Positions 1 to 11,189 of a DNA stretch of 64,000 bases are shown in pieces. Each line of letters opens with the position of its first letter. Position 1 is the stretch's first letter. The DNA lies in contig NC_083649.1 of assembly GCF_963576545.1 (NCBI RefSeq), positions 5,631,406-5,695,405 on the forward strand, written 5' to 3'. The translations under genes and the position numbers were made by a program. Source of the DNA: Limanda limanda. Lineage: Eukaryota; Chordata; Actinopteri; Pleuronectiformes; Pleuronectidae. Under the pieces are notes generated by a model. That model was not told the DNA's origin, made no database searches, and saw only the letters and a list, made by a program, of their open reading frames with translations.

Positions 1-250
1 ATTAACCGCCGGTGACTTCCCGAGCAACTGGTCTCACTCATCTCCTGCTGTAAATGGGATCTGAAATATCTGGACGAGGGAAAAAACACTCTGGTGGGAA
101 GTCGATAGAGTTCAACGTGACACGGAAACAGGTTTGAAAACATTGAAAACACAAACTGGAGGATTTTACAAACAGCAATTTCCCCCCTAGATTTCTGCAT
201 CAACTCATCTTTGGTCTGTTTCTCTTAAACAAAATTAAAATATACATCTC

Positions 251-330
251 AAAGATCTAATATTAGTATAGGTTTGCATCCATTTTTCATAAAGATATAA
301 TATTAGTATAGGTTTGCATCCATTTGTCAT
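251..330. repeat. 40-bp tandem duplication, two copies
   Basis: Two adjacent 40-base copies, 251-290 and 291-330, differ at only two positions (C/A at 257/297 and T/G at 286/326). The unit contains ATTAGTATAGGTTTGCATCC. This is a recent local duplication in AT-rich non-coding DNA with no transposon-like ends. Confidence 0.9.
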
Positions 331-1149
331 AGCCATAAACAATTTCTTATAATAGGGATATTAAGAAAAGTTTGAAGAAAATTTGGGTTGAGATTGTTGC
401 CCGACAAAGTGGTGGTTCATTGTTAGCTTCTCCCAACACAGTTTCCACAAAGCTTTCCAGATTTACCAAATTCCAAAAATGAGATTGCAAATGCCCCCCC
501 CTCCAATGAGTTCTCGATGAAGAAATGTAATAGGTTTTCTATAATAGAAAAGGGGGATGGGGTCTCGTTAGCTCCCTCGAGTCAATTAACAAGAGACTGT
601 TTGCTTTGTTGTCGTGTTCGAGTCGACGATAGGAAACTGATGATGATATTTATAAAAACAATAACAGCTCTATGCACTGACAACAACTGGGGTCACAGAT
701 CTCTTTCACTATTCATTGTGATGTTTGCTTGTGTTTGTGTCAATAACAGCAGATCATGAGCATTAAGGTTCTTCCAGTATAAGCTTGTGCCACTTGGAAA
801 CGGAGCTGGAGAAGGAGTGGAAACCATCAGCTTTACCCGCTTTGCAAAGTTATCGAGCATTTTGCTGAAAGACGGAGAGGAGAGCTCGTCTACTTGGTGC
901 ATCACTGTCAACGACTCGCAGCACACAGCAACACACAAGGAATTAATAAATGAACACTTCTGAATCTAAAGTAAACAGGCATGTTAATCCATCAACTATC
1001 ATCTCGGGGCCCCCCCGCCGTCCCTCACAGTTTGACTTCCATCCTTCGCCGTAATTAGCTCATTTTGCAATGACATGACAGCAAACAAAATATTAAATGA
1101 AAAATGATAAACAGCGGAGGGAGAAGTTAAGTAAGTTTCCATGGAGACC

Positions 1150-1170
1150 GGCGGCGGCGGCGGCAGCAGC
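1150..1170. repeat. GGC/CAG trinucleotide run
   Basis: A short run of about five GGC units followed by CAG units in an otherwise AT-rich setting. There is no surrounding open frame of note. Confidence 0.7.
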
Positions 1171-4100
1171 ATATCCGAGTTAAGTCACGTCTCACTTCAC
1201 CAGATTCTAACATCTGTCAGTGTGTTAGTGCTTTGAGAAACAGGCTGAATGTGCTTGTCACAACTTAGTACATAAGTTCTGCAGAGTTACAACAGGGGCC
1301 TGGAGGAATATTTGCCAAGTAGCGCCAGAAGAACCGGATTAGTAAAGTGAGCTTGGATAAAAGCCTCAGCTGAATGACATTTAAGGTAATGCAAAGCTAG
1401 TTTAAGCAATCTGTCTGCCTTCTACTTTCTTTATTATTTCAAATTAAAAGTAGCTCAGAGTTCACTAAATGTTTTCTTTTGTTTACATACTACATAACTA
1501 AGGATAACACATTATTATGTCCTGTGAAATTACTAATTTGAGTAAAGAGATGTACCAGATAATCTTAAGAAGGAATAAGCAACAAAGATCCACCGATGAA
1601 AACGTTACCATCACCCGACATCTTCAAAAAAAAGATGCACCTAAACACACTGAAGACAAATATGTGATCCACATAATCAATTTGCTAAATCAAGTCCAAT
1701 AAAATGTCTTTATTAAAAGGTGCACGTAGGAATGTTGCATTAGGACAGAGGTACAGAAGAATGCCACCCAGTTGTCCATAACAATTCAAATTCCTCACAT
1801 TCACCACAGCGTCCTGGAGAAAGGATTTCCACAGATTGCATGTAACCAGGTTCTTAAAGCCCGGCACAAAGGGATTGTTCAAACATCCATTGTATGAGCA
1901 GATACAGTACATCGGTTTAGTGCCGCTCGGCCAGAGAATCAATGTAGAACTCTCTAGATTCCTCTTTGAAAACTGTGTCCTCTACTTCAGCTTTTCTTTT
2001 CTGTGGAAACTTCCAACGTCTTGCTGCTGCATTAGCAATAACCTTTGTGCAACAGCGACTGTCAGGGACAGCTTGTTGTTATGGTGATGACGCCACGCTT
2101 CTTCTGATTGGACCGGAGTGAATGCACAAACAATGCGACTGCAAACAGTGCTGGACACGCCACAGAAAAGGGGATTGATGGTCACAAATGTTCAACAATG
2201 GCCCAATGGTGCCAGTTGACTAATATTCAGATTGCTGTGTCAGCGCCCGGAGACCAATCTGCTGCATTTGGCAAAAGGCAGAGTCTCACAGAGCCAGGAC
2301 AAGTGAGGGTTTGAAGACTGGAAAGTAACCTTGAATAACTACTGAATTAAGTTATTAAACAATGTAATTTGAGGGAACTAAGATTTAGGGAATGCTTGTG
2401 ATCATGAACTAGTCTAAAGGTCAACTGATCATCTTCAATATTGGTGGACCATTTCCCAAGGAGTTCATGGTCTCAAACCCTTTCTTGAAGTCTTCTCCAA
2501 TACGACATGACATCCATTTCGTACGGCTATACCATCTCTGCTGGTGTCTCCTCGGCAGTAAAGGATTCTCCGTTTACAGGCAAACGCTATAATTTGACAC
2601 CATTATAAAACCAGAACGTTACTTGAAACGCACTAATGGAGGCTGTGCTTCTAATGGATGGTTTAAAGTGAGTAGAGTAAAATAGACGATTACCCCATGG
2701 GGCGTGGATAATGTGTGATTGGCAGCTAGTATCGTCCAATGGGTGCAGGTTGCAGGTGTCAGGCTCACCTCCCACTTCTCCAAATATGGTGACTGGTCTC
2801 AAAAACCAAGAGGGTGCTGGAAAAACTGCCAAACTTGAGGCTTCAAAACATCAGTTCACCCACAAACAGGTGATGTCACGGAGGTTTGCTGCTTGATCTA
2901 AGATTTAAGTGTGTTGGCTATTTCATACAGTTTGTGTATTATAATATAATACATGTCCCAAGTCCCAGTCCTACCTGAAGCTTTGATTGAAAGATAACCT
3001 GATTGACTCCATTGCAGATACTTGTTCTAGATTTATTACGTGACGTCAAGAGCTGAATCTATGTGATTGCCGAGTGGTGGCTGGACTCCTTCACCCTCTC
3101 CTGCTGTGAAACACCTCCAAGAGAGCAATCAGGGAAAACAGTCTGCAACAGTCAGGTGTGTAACGTCGAGCACAAAGCTGCCATTATTGCCCCGTCTGTT
3201 CTTCAGCACTCAAAGCCTTTATGCTACCAGCGCCTGTGTCTTAACCGTCGTGCCCATCAATCATCTTTATGCTTCTGGAGGGAGATTTATTAGACAAGGA
3301 CGATGTTTAGAGATGAGAGTCATCACCGGCTGTAAGAAACGGGCAGAAAAACATTCGCAGGTGCTTCAACGCACAGGTTTAGAGTGTGTAGTCGTTATTG
3401 AGCTGTGACTAAACACGTCCTTAGATACTGTAGTGAGAACGGTTGCCAGGGATGATATGATTTACATGGCAAAACTGGGGGGAAAATGGGTTTTTTGCAC
3501 TGACGTGCAGTTCAGCTGACATGTCTTGTTCTGCCTCACTGTCTCACACAGCTGACTGCGTTACACATTTGCCCTAAAAGGACAGGAAATGTCTAGACGG
3601 GTAATACATGAGGTGTAGTGGAAGAATACGATGAATTTAAAGGCTACTGGTTCTGTCTTGAGGAGATAGAGGAGCCCATACTCAAATGAGCTCCCTGACA
3701 GCCGGCGCTCATAGTTAAAGAGAAAAGCGCTGCGGTGAAACATGGCTCGAGGCAGCACTTAAAAAAAAAAAAAAACTGGCAATATTTTCTTCTGCGAAAC
3801 ATGGAAAGCTCGATATGTCCAACAAAACTCTCCTTTCAAATCCTCTCTCTGTTCGGGGATCCACGCCGCCGCTTTTAGAGATGACAGCGAAATGTATTAC
3901 GCCTCAACAAGAGGAAGAAGTCGGCGGAGGTCAACGTGCGCTAGTTCGCCCATTAGGTAACAGATTTCCCTCTCTGCTCTACATACTGGAGAAACATCAC
4001 ATTTTCATGCCAAGTTTTGGACCAAGAGGAAGCCACCGGGGGAGAAAAAGCAAAATGATGCATCAGAGGCAGAAGAAGACGATTTGCCTTTGTGGACACT

Positions 4101-4240
4101 CCAGTGAGAAATAAATAAAATCCCAGTGTGATGGGGAATGTGCCAAAATCTGAAGGCTATACCATTTTATAATCATATTTGGTTTCAATAGGGAGGTCAA
4201 TGTCTTCCATGAGTAGGTGGGGGATACTACTAAGACGAAC

Positions 4241-4258
4241 AAGAAGAAGAAGAAGAAA
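4241..4258. repeat. AAG microsatellite
   Basis: Six uninterrupted AAG units, a simple trinucleotide repeat. Confidence 0.8.
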
Positions 4259-5399
4259 TAAAACAGCTTTAGCTTCTGTTATCACAACACAAAACACCAT
4301 TTAATTCCAAGTCATGTTGTAGACTTTCACACTGAGGGTGAACAAAACCAAACACAAGGATATAACAAAGCCAAAGTCCAAAAAGAACTGGAATTTAAAG
4401 TCAAACATTAAAGTCCAAACAGAAAGTTTCAAGAAGTGACAAAAGTAAAGGTTTAAATATTTATTGACCTTCCATTCAAATTACAGTGAGCTGTGATCTT
4501 GTTCTGACATCCTGAGGATGCAGCCTTGTACATTGATAGTTCAAAAATATAAATGAATAGATGTGGAGGAAATCGTTCAGCTTTCAGCAAATCAAAGTGA
4601 CTCACTCACATTAACAAAGGTTTTCTCAATGAGCGTCATCAAATGAGAGAAAAAACACACATATTCAAACATCTGCAGGAGCCGTTTGAATCGTGGAGTT
4701 CGATGTGACACGAGCGAACATTAAAAAGTAACACCCTGACTCCCACGTCTCTGGCTCCCTGCTGTGAGGACACTCGTTCCCTCGGGCTTCATCTCATCTG
4801 TTCACTTGACGCTTCCCTGTTTCCTTCCTTTCATTCCTCGCACCAGAGGGAACGGCAGGAAAAACCTGTTTGCAAATCGCTCCAATTGTCTCACTTCTCA
4901 TAATTTGGGTAAATTCCACTCAGCATCATTCACACGTTCTCTTTTATATTCATAAGGGCTCAGTCTATTCTTACGTTTTATTTTTTTCACCACAATGTGA
5001 CGCATCACATTTTACAGCCCGACTCCAGCCTGCAATCTTTAACCGGTCATTAATTACCACACCGGAGGGACATGAAGAGAAGTATAAGCTGACGTTACCA
5101 ATTGATGTGCAGAGTTTTATAGTCCATCACTCAGTCTCGGCCGCATTTTCACATTCCCCAAAAAATACGGGAGCCGTCTCCCCGGTGCCAGCGAGGGTGA
5201 AATGGGCCTAAGACCTTTTTACTGAGCCATTATCCCGTCAATAATGAAGCAGCCTCCACTTCAAAGCGAACGCATCCCACTCACTCTGCTTTTGGATGAG
5301 AGCTTTTGCGATGTTGAGCCCCTCCGACCCCCTTTTTTTCTCCGTTTCATATTTTCCAAGCTCGGAGCTGGAAGACGTCTTGTGCTGGAAAAAAGGAAT

Positions 5400-5438
5400 C
5401 AGCAACAGCAGCAGCAGCCCCCCCGCCCCCCCCCTCCC
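5400..5438. repeat. CAG run plus C-rich homopolymer tract
   Basis: CAG units at 5400-5417, with one CAA interruption, run directly into a C-rich tract broken by single G and T bases. The short proline/glutamine-rich frames over it come from the simple sequence. Confidence 0.75.
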
Positions 5439-5890
5439 GTGCCTCATCGGGACTGAAACGCTGGCAGCTTTTCATTGCAGTGCAAAAAAAAATTACCGCA
5501 CCTGACTTAATTGATGGAGACACTTTCAATCACGGGGACGGTTTTTAATCAGCAAAATCAGCTGCTGCGGTGTTTGGTTAGAAAATGTGTTGGGGAGGGG
5601 GGGGGGGCTGCGTACTTTTGATTAGAACTTTAACCAAAGTGAATTTTGGCTGTGTCTTTATGGATCGAATCAAACCACAACGAAGACGCAGCGAGGGAGA
5701 AAAGGAAATCACAGGGAAATATAAATCACAAGCGAACAAAAAAAACAGTGCATCTGGCAGGATTAACATTTATGTGTCATAGCAGCTTATTCCCCCCCGT
5801 TTAAATCTGAAATCTGCAGATTTTGTGTCTACATGGCTCACCTTTCTTTGTGAACTGTGAAGGAGCAGCCATCAAAAGCCTCGGTGAGAG

Positions 5891-5891
<1 letters not shown>

Positions 5892-5964
<73 letters not shown>

Positions 5965-5976
5965 ACACACTCACAC
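5892..5976. repeat. Long CA dinucleotide microsatellite
   Basis: About 85 bases of almost pure CA repeat, interrupted near the 3' end by two TC steps. This is typical of teleost genomes and probably length-polymorphic. A 158-codon frame across 5823-6299 owes its Thr-His run to this repeat and starts at TTG, so it is not a gene. Confidence 0.98.
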
Positions 5977-6654
5977 CCGGTGACTTAGCTCGCCCTCCAC
6001 AGTGCCTCTTTGAAAATGTGCCTCTGTGCTTCCGAACAAAGGTAATAATGTCTCTCTCCCGCCGCTCTCCGGGTCGAACGAGATCAATCAGTCTTTGGGC
6101 GGAGAATCAGCATGTGCCCGGCTCTTTTGTCGCCGGTGTCAAGACGTGGGATGAGTCTGATGTAAATCAAAAGACTTTCGGTTCAGCCGGGACGACAAGG
6201 TGCCGACACTATCAGCCCTGGCCATCAGTGACCCTCAGTCCCCGGACAATGAGTCATTATGGACCTCTGAGAGCCCCTAATAGACCGACTGAGACGTGAA
6301 CCTGGGAGGTGGGCTGCCGTGTCAGAGTGCCGAGAATAAATCGGGGGGAAAAGCGGCACAATTTGGACAAAAGGACAAGCAGTGAGTCACCGGTGTGGTT
6401 GTGTAACAATGGAACCAATGCATAATTTCACTATTCGAGCTCAAAAGCAAAACACTCGATCAAAGTGGTTTTTTAGAAACTATTCAGATTCTTTCGTTTC
6501 TCACGTTTAAATTGATAAAAACTGCTATTTTCATTTACACTCAATAACGCCAAGTGGTTAAGTGAGAACAGGATTTAATTCTGGTAAATTAACAAAAGGT
6601 ATTCAAGTACTTAATTCTGTATTTCGTAAAAGGTCTTATGTGTAGCTTTAAGTC
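5977..6654. other. Unique non-coding DNA
   Basis: The stretch at about 6040-6320 is GC- and CpG-richer than its surroundings. No exon, promoter motif or repeat family is recognised. The last 60 bases could include the decayed end of the Tc1-like element that follows, but I cannot fix a terminal inverted repeat. Confidence 0.45.
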
Positions 6655-7515
6655 TCCTTTGGACGAGTCTCTATAGGCTTTGCACACGTGGATTTGGGCA
6701 GTTTATCCCATTCTCGCTGGCAGATCCTCTCAAGCTCCGTCAGATTGGAGGGGAAGTGTCTGTGAACTGCCATTTCCAGGTCTCTCCACAGATGTTATAT
6801 GGGTTTAAGTCGCTGCTCTGGCAGGTGCTATTTGAGTGCAGTCAGAGACTTGAGTCCTGAGGGCGCTGCATTGTCTCGGCTATATGCTGCGGGTCAGTGT
6901 TGTGCAGAAAGGTGAAGCGCTGCCTCAGACTCGGGTCGCATGCACTCCGGAACAGGTTCTCTCTTCATTTCGAGGGCCTCTCTATATTTGGCTGCGTTCA
7001 CCTTTTCCTCGGTTCCGCTGAGGAGCCCCCACATAGCGTGATGCTCCCACCTCCGCGCTGCACTGTGGGGAAGGTATTAGCCCGGTGATGAGCGGTGCGT
7101 GGTATTTGCCAGACACTGTTTGGAGCGCTGCCAGAATAATTCAGTTTTTCTCTCATCAGACCAGAGAATAATTTCCCTCATGCTCTCCGGGTGCTTTACA
7201 TGCCATTAGGCAAACTCGGAGCACGCCGTCACATGCTTTGTACTCAAAGTGGCTTCTGTCTAGTCGCTCTGATATAAAAGGCCTGATTGATGGCGTGCCG
7301 CTGAGATGGTCGACCTTCCGAATGGTTCTCCCAATTCTGCAGAGGACTTCTGACGCTTTGTTAGAATTACCAAGGCCATTATTGTCTGGTTATCAACTTT
7401 TATGGGACCAACTGTAGGAGGAGTCCTGACGTTGCTTCCATTTAGAGACCTCTGTGATCCAATAAGAACCGCAGCACAACTAATGGAGCACAGAGCAACA
7501 GAATCGGGAAACACA
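6655..7515 (-). mobile_element. Decayed Tc1/mariner-type DNA transposon with dead transposase
   Basis: Read on the minus strand this is a Tc1-like transposase, which in living copies cuts and pastes its element at TA sites. About 7260-7390 gives SSAELGEPFGRSTISAARHQSGL, broken up here as SSAELGEP then RSTISAARHQSGL, matching the second helix-turn-helix region of fish Tc1 transposases. About 7145-7180 gives LWSDERKTELFW, the first catalytic-Asp motif with Asp intact. About 7040-7055 gives GGGSITLCG. The second catalytic motif reads HNTDPQH (6893-6901 region), where the family has DNDPKH, so the catalytic Asp is now Asn. At 6789-6815 the family's DLNPIE block has lost one base, which removes the catalytic Glu. 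Several further frameshifts and stops are present. Intact terminal inverted repeats were not found, so the ends are approximate. This is an old non-functional copy, and family assignment beyond Tc1-like needs a library search. Confidence 0.85.
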
Positions 7516-9351
7516 TTTAAATAAAGGATGGTGAGTGGGACCAGACATGTGAGAGTGAATAAACATGGGTTACACCAACAATAGAGGTGCTACTTGATTG
7601 AGATTTGGGACATTACAAAGAAAACATGCTTCAGGGAGGACAGGAGCCAGTATAATGAGGGTGAACTGGTAATTCACACTCCTCGTTGTCAGCTTGTAAT
7701 TGTCTTAAGGGCAATTACAAAAAGGAGAAATACCATTACCTACATTGTGTTAAGGTGGAGGCAGAACACTACCCAAAGCTTTAATAGAAGCGCTGTATAA
7801 CCAGACAGATGTGTGAGAGACCCTGGAGCAGAGAAGTACAAATAAAGACCAAAAAATAAAATACTAAAAAAAGGTAAATGTGCAGCTAATGTTTCCCTCC
7901 CATTTGGTTCAACGGTTGTTTAGAAGCGATTCAGATAAATCACCTCCGACTGCAAAAGCCCACAACTTTGGCAGCACTGTATTAGGTAGTAGGAAAATGG
8001 CCCTAAATGTGGGTTTAGTCACCGGCGCAGTCCGACTTCACCTCAGCAATTTAGCACCTAGCAAATACCCTCTATTGCTGGTGGCTTGACGGGCTGTCAC
8101 TATAACCAGAAGTGTTATGATGGCATCGAGAACAGAACAAACAAACAGACGGTGGTTGGAATGATCTCAGAGGAAGTTGCATATGGAAATAAGATAGATG
8201 GAACATGTATCTTAAAGCTAGAACGTGAAAAGGCGTAGATCACGGTTCACTAGACATGATCTTATGCATGTAGATCATAATTTAGAGATAATCTGACAAT
8301 CACCACTATCAGCAGAGGCGGTTGGAAGGTGAAACTAACAGAGGGACGTCTCGGTAAAAGCCAGAAAGTTCTATTAAAAAGTCAAATATAGCAAAGTCCC
8401 GAAAGACTGAGCAGTGGGGAGATAGCCTGTCACCGTGTAACAGCTATTGCTTCACCCAAAGCCACTTTATAAAGACCGGGCAAACACTGGGCTGCTTACC
8501 CAAGACAAGACATTGTGTAGTTGTGTTTGTCGCGGACACTCCACTAAGAAATCCGATTTTTCCTCCAGCAGTCTCATTTGGTGCACATCAGATATCCTCT
8601 CCCCTTTCACTTGGGTAAACAATGGCAGGGAGATGGAGCCGGTGACTCAGTCCCCGGTGGACGGTGTAGTTCACTGCCATATGAAAGTTTAATCAAAAGG
8701 AGCAGGAGGCAGAAGTCTCTCAGGAGAGAGGCGCGGAGCCACCAACCAGGAAGCTCTGGCATGAGGTCTTATATCAAATTTAGAAGTCATTAGGATTGCT
8801 AATAACAAGCAGTGGCCAACGCCACCAGTCTTGCCTGTGAGAACACAGCAAATGAAATGCTCCACCTCATCTGAAGTCCCACAGGAGAGGCCAGCGAGGG
8901 GCCGGAGCTCGCAGAGATTTCCATAAGCATTTTTTAATAAAATCCAGCATAATGAAAGATAAACAACCAGGAGGCTGGATGGAACGATATTTAATAACCA
9001 CAGACTTTCGTGCCTCCCCAGGTATCTGTGCTCCCTCAATGGACGCTTGTGTCAATACGAGCTGCGCATTGCCTAATCTGGAGCGATAAGTGCAATCACA
9101 GAGATTATAACCAGTGCATAACACCGCAGCTTGTGAAATGGGATCTGTGATGGGGGAATAAACACCAATGCCATGGTGTAGCTGTGTGGTGAACTGGCCA
9201 CTTAGGAAACCGGTCAGTTTGTTAAAGGATGTAAAAAAAAAACGACTTGGCGCAAGGTCAGTTGTGATTTAGTGGCAGTTTCAGCCTTATTTTTAATGAT
9301 TTTTACCAAATCTCTCAATTCAGAGTGTATCTATACTGCCCAGGGGGGGTT
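7516..9351. other. Unique non-coding DNA
   Basis: No repeat family, RNA gene or exon is recognised. Frames of 60-116 codons occur on both strands at about 8450-9120, overlap each other and show no family motif. A short A run lies at 9233-9242. Confidence 0.5.
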
Positions 9352-9942
9352 ATGAAATATTTGGCCCAGGGCTGCATTTGCCACCAGTGTGCTATAAATG
9401 TGAGTAAAGAGAAGCAACCGGCCAATTTGGTAGCAGTGAAATATCCAGCGTACTGCATGTCTCCGTGTGGGAGGCAAACTCCCACATCGCACTCCGAGGG
9501 GTCTTTTGATAAAACACATGATCTGGTAGGTGGGAATCAGGTCGGAGGAACAAATCAGAAATTCTGTTGCGATTACATGTTTATCAGATGGAAAGTCGTG
9601 TTAAAGACCTGGAGGATGTTGATTGAATCGAACCCCAGGAAAAGTACAATTGTAATCAGAAGGGATGGAATAGGGGAGCCGTGCTATTGCCCTTTGTGGA
9701 GATGTAGACAGTACAATGCTGCCTTATGTAACTTTCCACATAATGAAATCCAAAAAGTCAAGTTATTATTGTTCTGTAGGTCAACTAACTTTCTGTCAAT
9801 TTGTCAATCGGACAAATTAATGTTAAGATTTGAAGAAAATGGCTGCAACTATTGTGTTGCAGTCATTTCAAACTTCCAAATACCACAGGGATACTTTTAT
9901 TTTAGAAATCTAGCTTTAAGTAGTTATAAAAAAAATATCTGA
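9352..9942 (+). CDS. Unrecognised cysteine-rich open frame, 196 codons, doubtful gene
   Basis: This is the longest ATG-initiated open frame in the window. The frame is open from a GTG at 9325, but a vertebrate gene would use the first ATG, at 9352. The translation begins MKYLAQGCICHQC and is rich in cysteine, with CICHQC, CMSPC, FCCDY, CYCPLWRC and CNYC along its length. These are not spaced like any zinc finger or EGF-type domain I know. There is no signal peptide, no clear membrane segment and no poly(A) signal close downstream. By a rough estimate from base composition, a frame this long is expected only a few times per hundred such windows, so chance is plausible but not certain. I do not recognise a homologue. 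It could be an unannotated lineage-specific gene, a degraded retrocopy, or simply an accident. Confidence 0.13.
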   Translation: MKYLAQGCICHQCAINVSKEKQPANLVAVKYPAYCMSPCGRQTPTSHSEGSFDKTHDLVGGNQVGGTNQKFCCDYMFIRWKVVLKTWRMLIESNPRKSTIVIRRDGIGEPCYCPLWRCRQYNAALCNFPHNEIQKVKLLLFCRSTNFLSICQSDKLMLRFEENGCNYCVAVISNFQIPQGYFYFRNLALSSYKKNI

Positions 9943-11040
9943 AATCCATTGTCAAGGCGACGCAATTACCAAGGATGCTCTCAAAGAATTTGAATGGCAC
10001 CTTCATCTTCCTTAAAAGCCAGGATTAAAAGGCCAAGATGAAGGAAATAAACAAGGTGCTTCAAACACAGAAAAATGATTTGTAATTTTAAAATTTGCAA
10101 AACACAAGCAGCAATAACAGAAGGAAGCCGTGTGTCTGGATGATGGCCTCAGACTCCTCGGCACATTGTTCCACAGAGATAGCAAAATGCTACTTACTCT
10201 GCAGCATTTGAAGCGATGACAAGCAGGAAACACAAAGTAAAAGAAGTTTGATCAATGATATTCCGCCGCCAGACTCGCTGCACCGCACCCAGAACATTGT
10301 GTTGTGTTGAAAACAAACGCTGAGAGAAATTGTTTCAAACACATTACAATGGAACGTCTGAAACCCAGAACTGTTTTTGATCAAAAGGTTCAAGGTGAGC
10401 TACTGTGAGGTGGATTTCACAGAGCAGCAAAGGCACTGAGGTAAAAAATGCTTTTTATGTACGTGTGTGTAGACATTTTCATAAACCACGAATGTATGAA
10501 CTCTTCGGGAGATCAAACGTGTGCACACTGTTGACATGATTTTCCTTAATAACATCACCTGATCTTAAAGGTCTTTTTATAGCATTAAAAGTTCTTTGTT
10601 TCTCTTTCATCTCTTTACGTTTTACTCAACGATGTTTATTTTGCTGTGTTACAGCTGAAGTTTAGCAAGACAAAGATTGAATTTCATGCAAACGACTTTT
10701 ACTTTGAAAGAAAGCTAAAGGACACAAACTACATCGAACAGAATGAGCTTAAAGTTAAAATTAGCACATTTCTAAAAACTCACATTCCTTATTAAAGCAG
10801 GGCTGTTCTACTTAACTGCATTAGTTTAACTTGAATAAACCCAATAAACCTCCAACTGTGGAGGAAAGACGACTCGGGAGCGTGCAGCATATTAGATATA
10901 TTGGATTTCAACTGCATCATGAAAAGGAGAAAACAAGTGTTGATAAAAGAAGTTCTACATTTTGTAGGTTGTTCGTACATCAACTTTAAGCTGGAAGTCG
11001 TCAAAGCAACAAAACGTGCTCTTGTAGCACCAGCGTGATA
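9943..11040. other. Unique non-coding DNA
   Basis: AT-rich sequence without recognised repeats or exons. Short frames at 10012-10393 and 10792-11004 on the minus strand have no family resemblance. Confidence 0.5.
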
Positions 11041-11068
11041 GGGTTGGGGTTGGGGGGGGGTGTTTGGG
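11041..11068 (+). other. G-run cluster, possible G-quadruplex
   Basis: Four runs of at least three G separated by TT, TT and TGTTT spacers (GGGTTGGGGTTGGGG followed by more G, then TGTTTGGG). This meets the usual four-run quadruplex pattern, and the first spacers look telomere-like. It lies about 80 bases before a GT microsatellite. Folding is inferred only. Confidence 0.6.
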
Positions 11069-11147
11069 AGGATATGTTTGAGCGTAACGTGATGGATGAT
11101 GCAATTGTGAATTCACTTCATTAGTTAAATGGTCCCTGGCTTCTCAC

Positions 11148-11189
11148 GTGTGTGTATGTGTGTGTGTGCGTGTGTGTGTGTGTGTGTGT
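11148..11189. repeat. GT dinucleotide microsatellite
   Basis: Imperfect GT repeat, interrupted by TA and CG steps near its start. Confidence 0.95.

Larger units (their letters stand above)
331..5891. other. Unique non-coding DNA, no gene recognised
   Basis: I see no coding exon, RNA gene or sizeable transposon here. Small simple-sequence features are a GGC/CAG run at 1150-1170, a 15-base A run at 3761-3775, an AAG run at 4241-4258, and a CAG run followed by a C-rich tract at 5400-5438. Open frames are all at or below about 113 codons, overlap on both strands and match nothing I know. An AT-rich, non-repetitive stretch at about 4990-5250 could be regulatory, but this is only an impression. 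Confidence 0.6.

Noticed and set aside
2520..2560. 5S rRNA-like start, TACGGCTATACCATC
   Set aside because: Only about 15 bases resemble the 5S start; the following internal control region is absent.
5823..6299. 158-codon open frame with a Thr-His run
   Set aside because: It starts at TTG and its middle is the CA microsatellite; no homology on either side.
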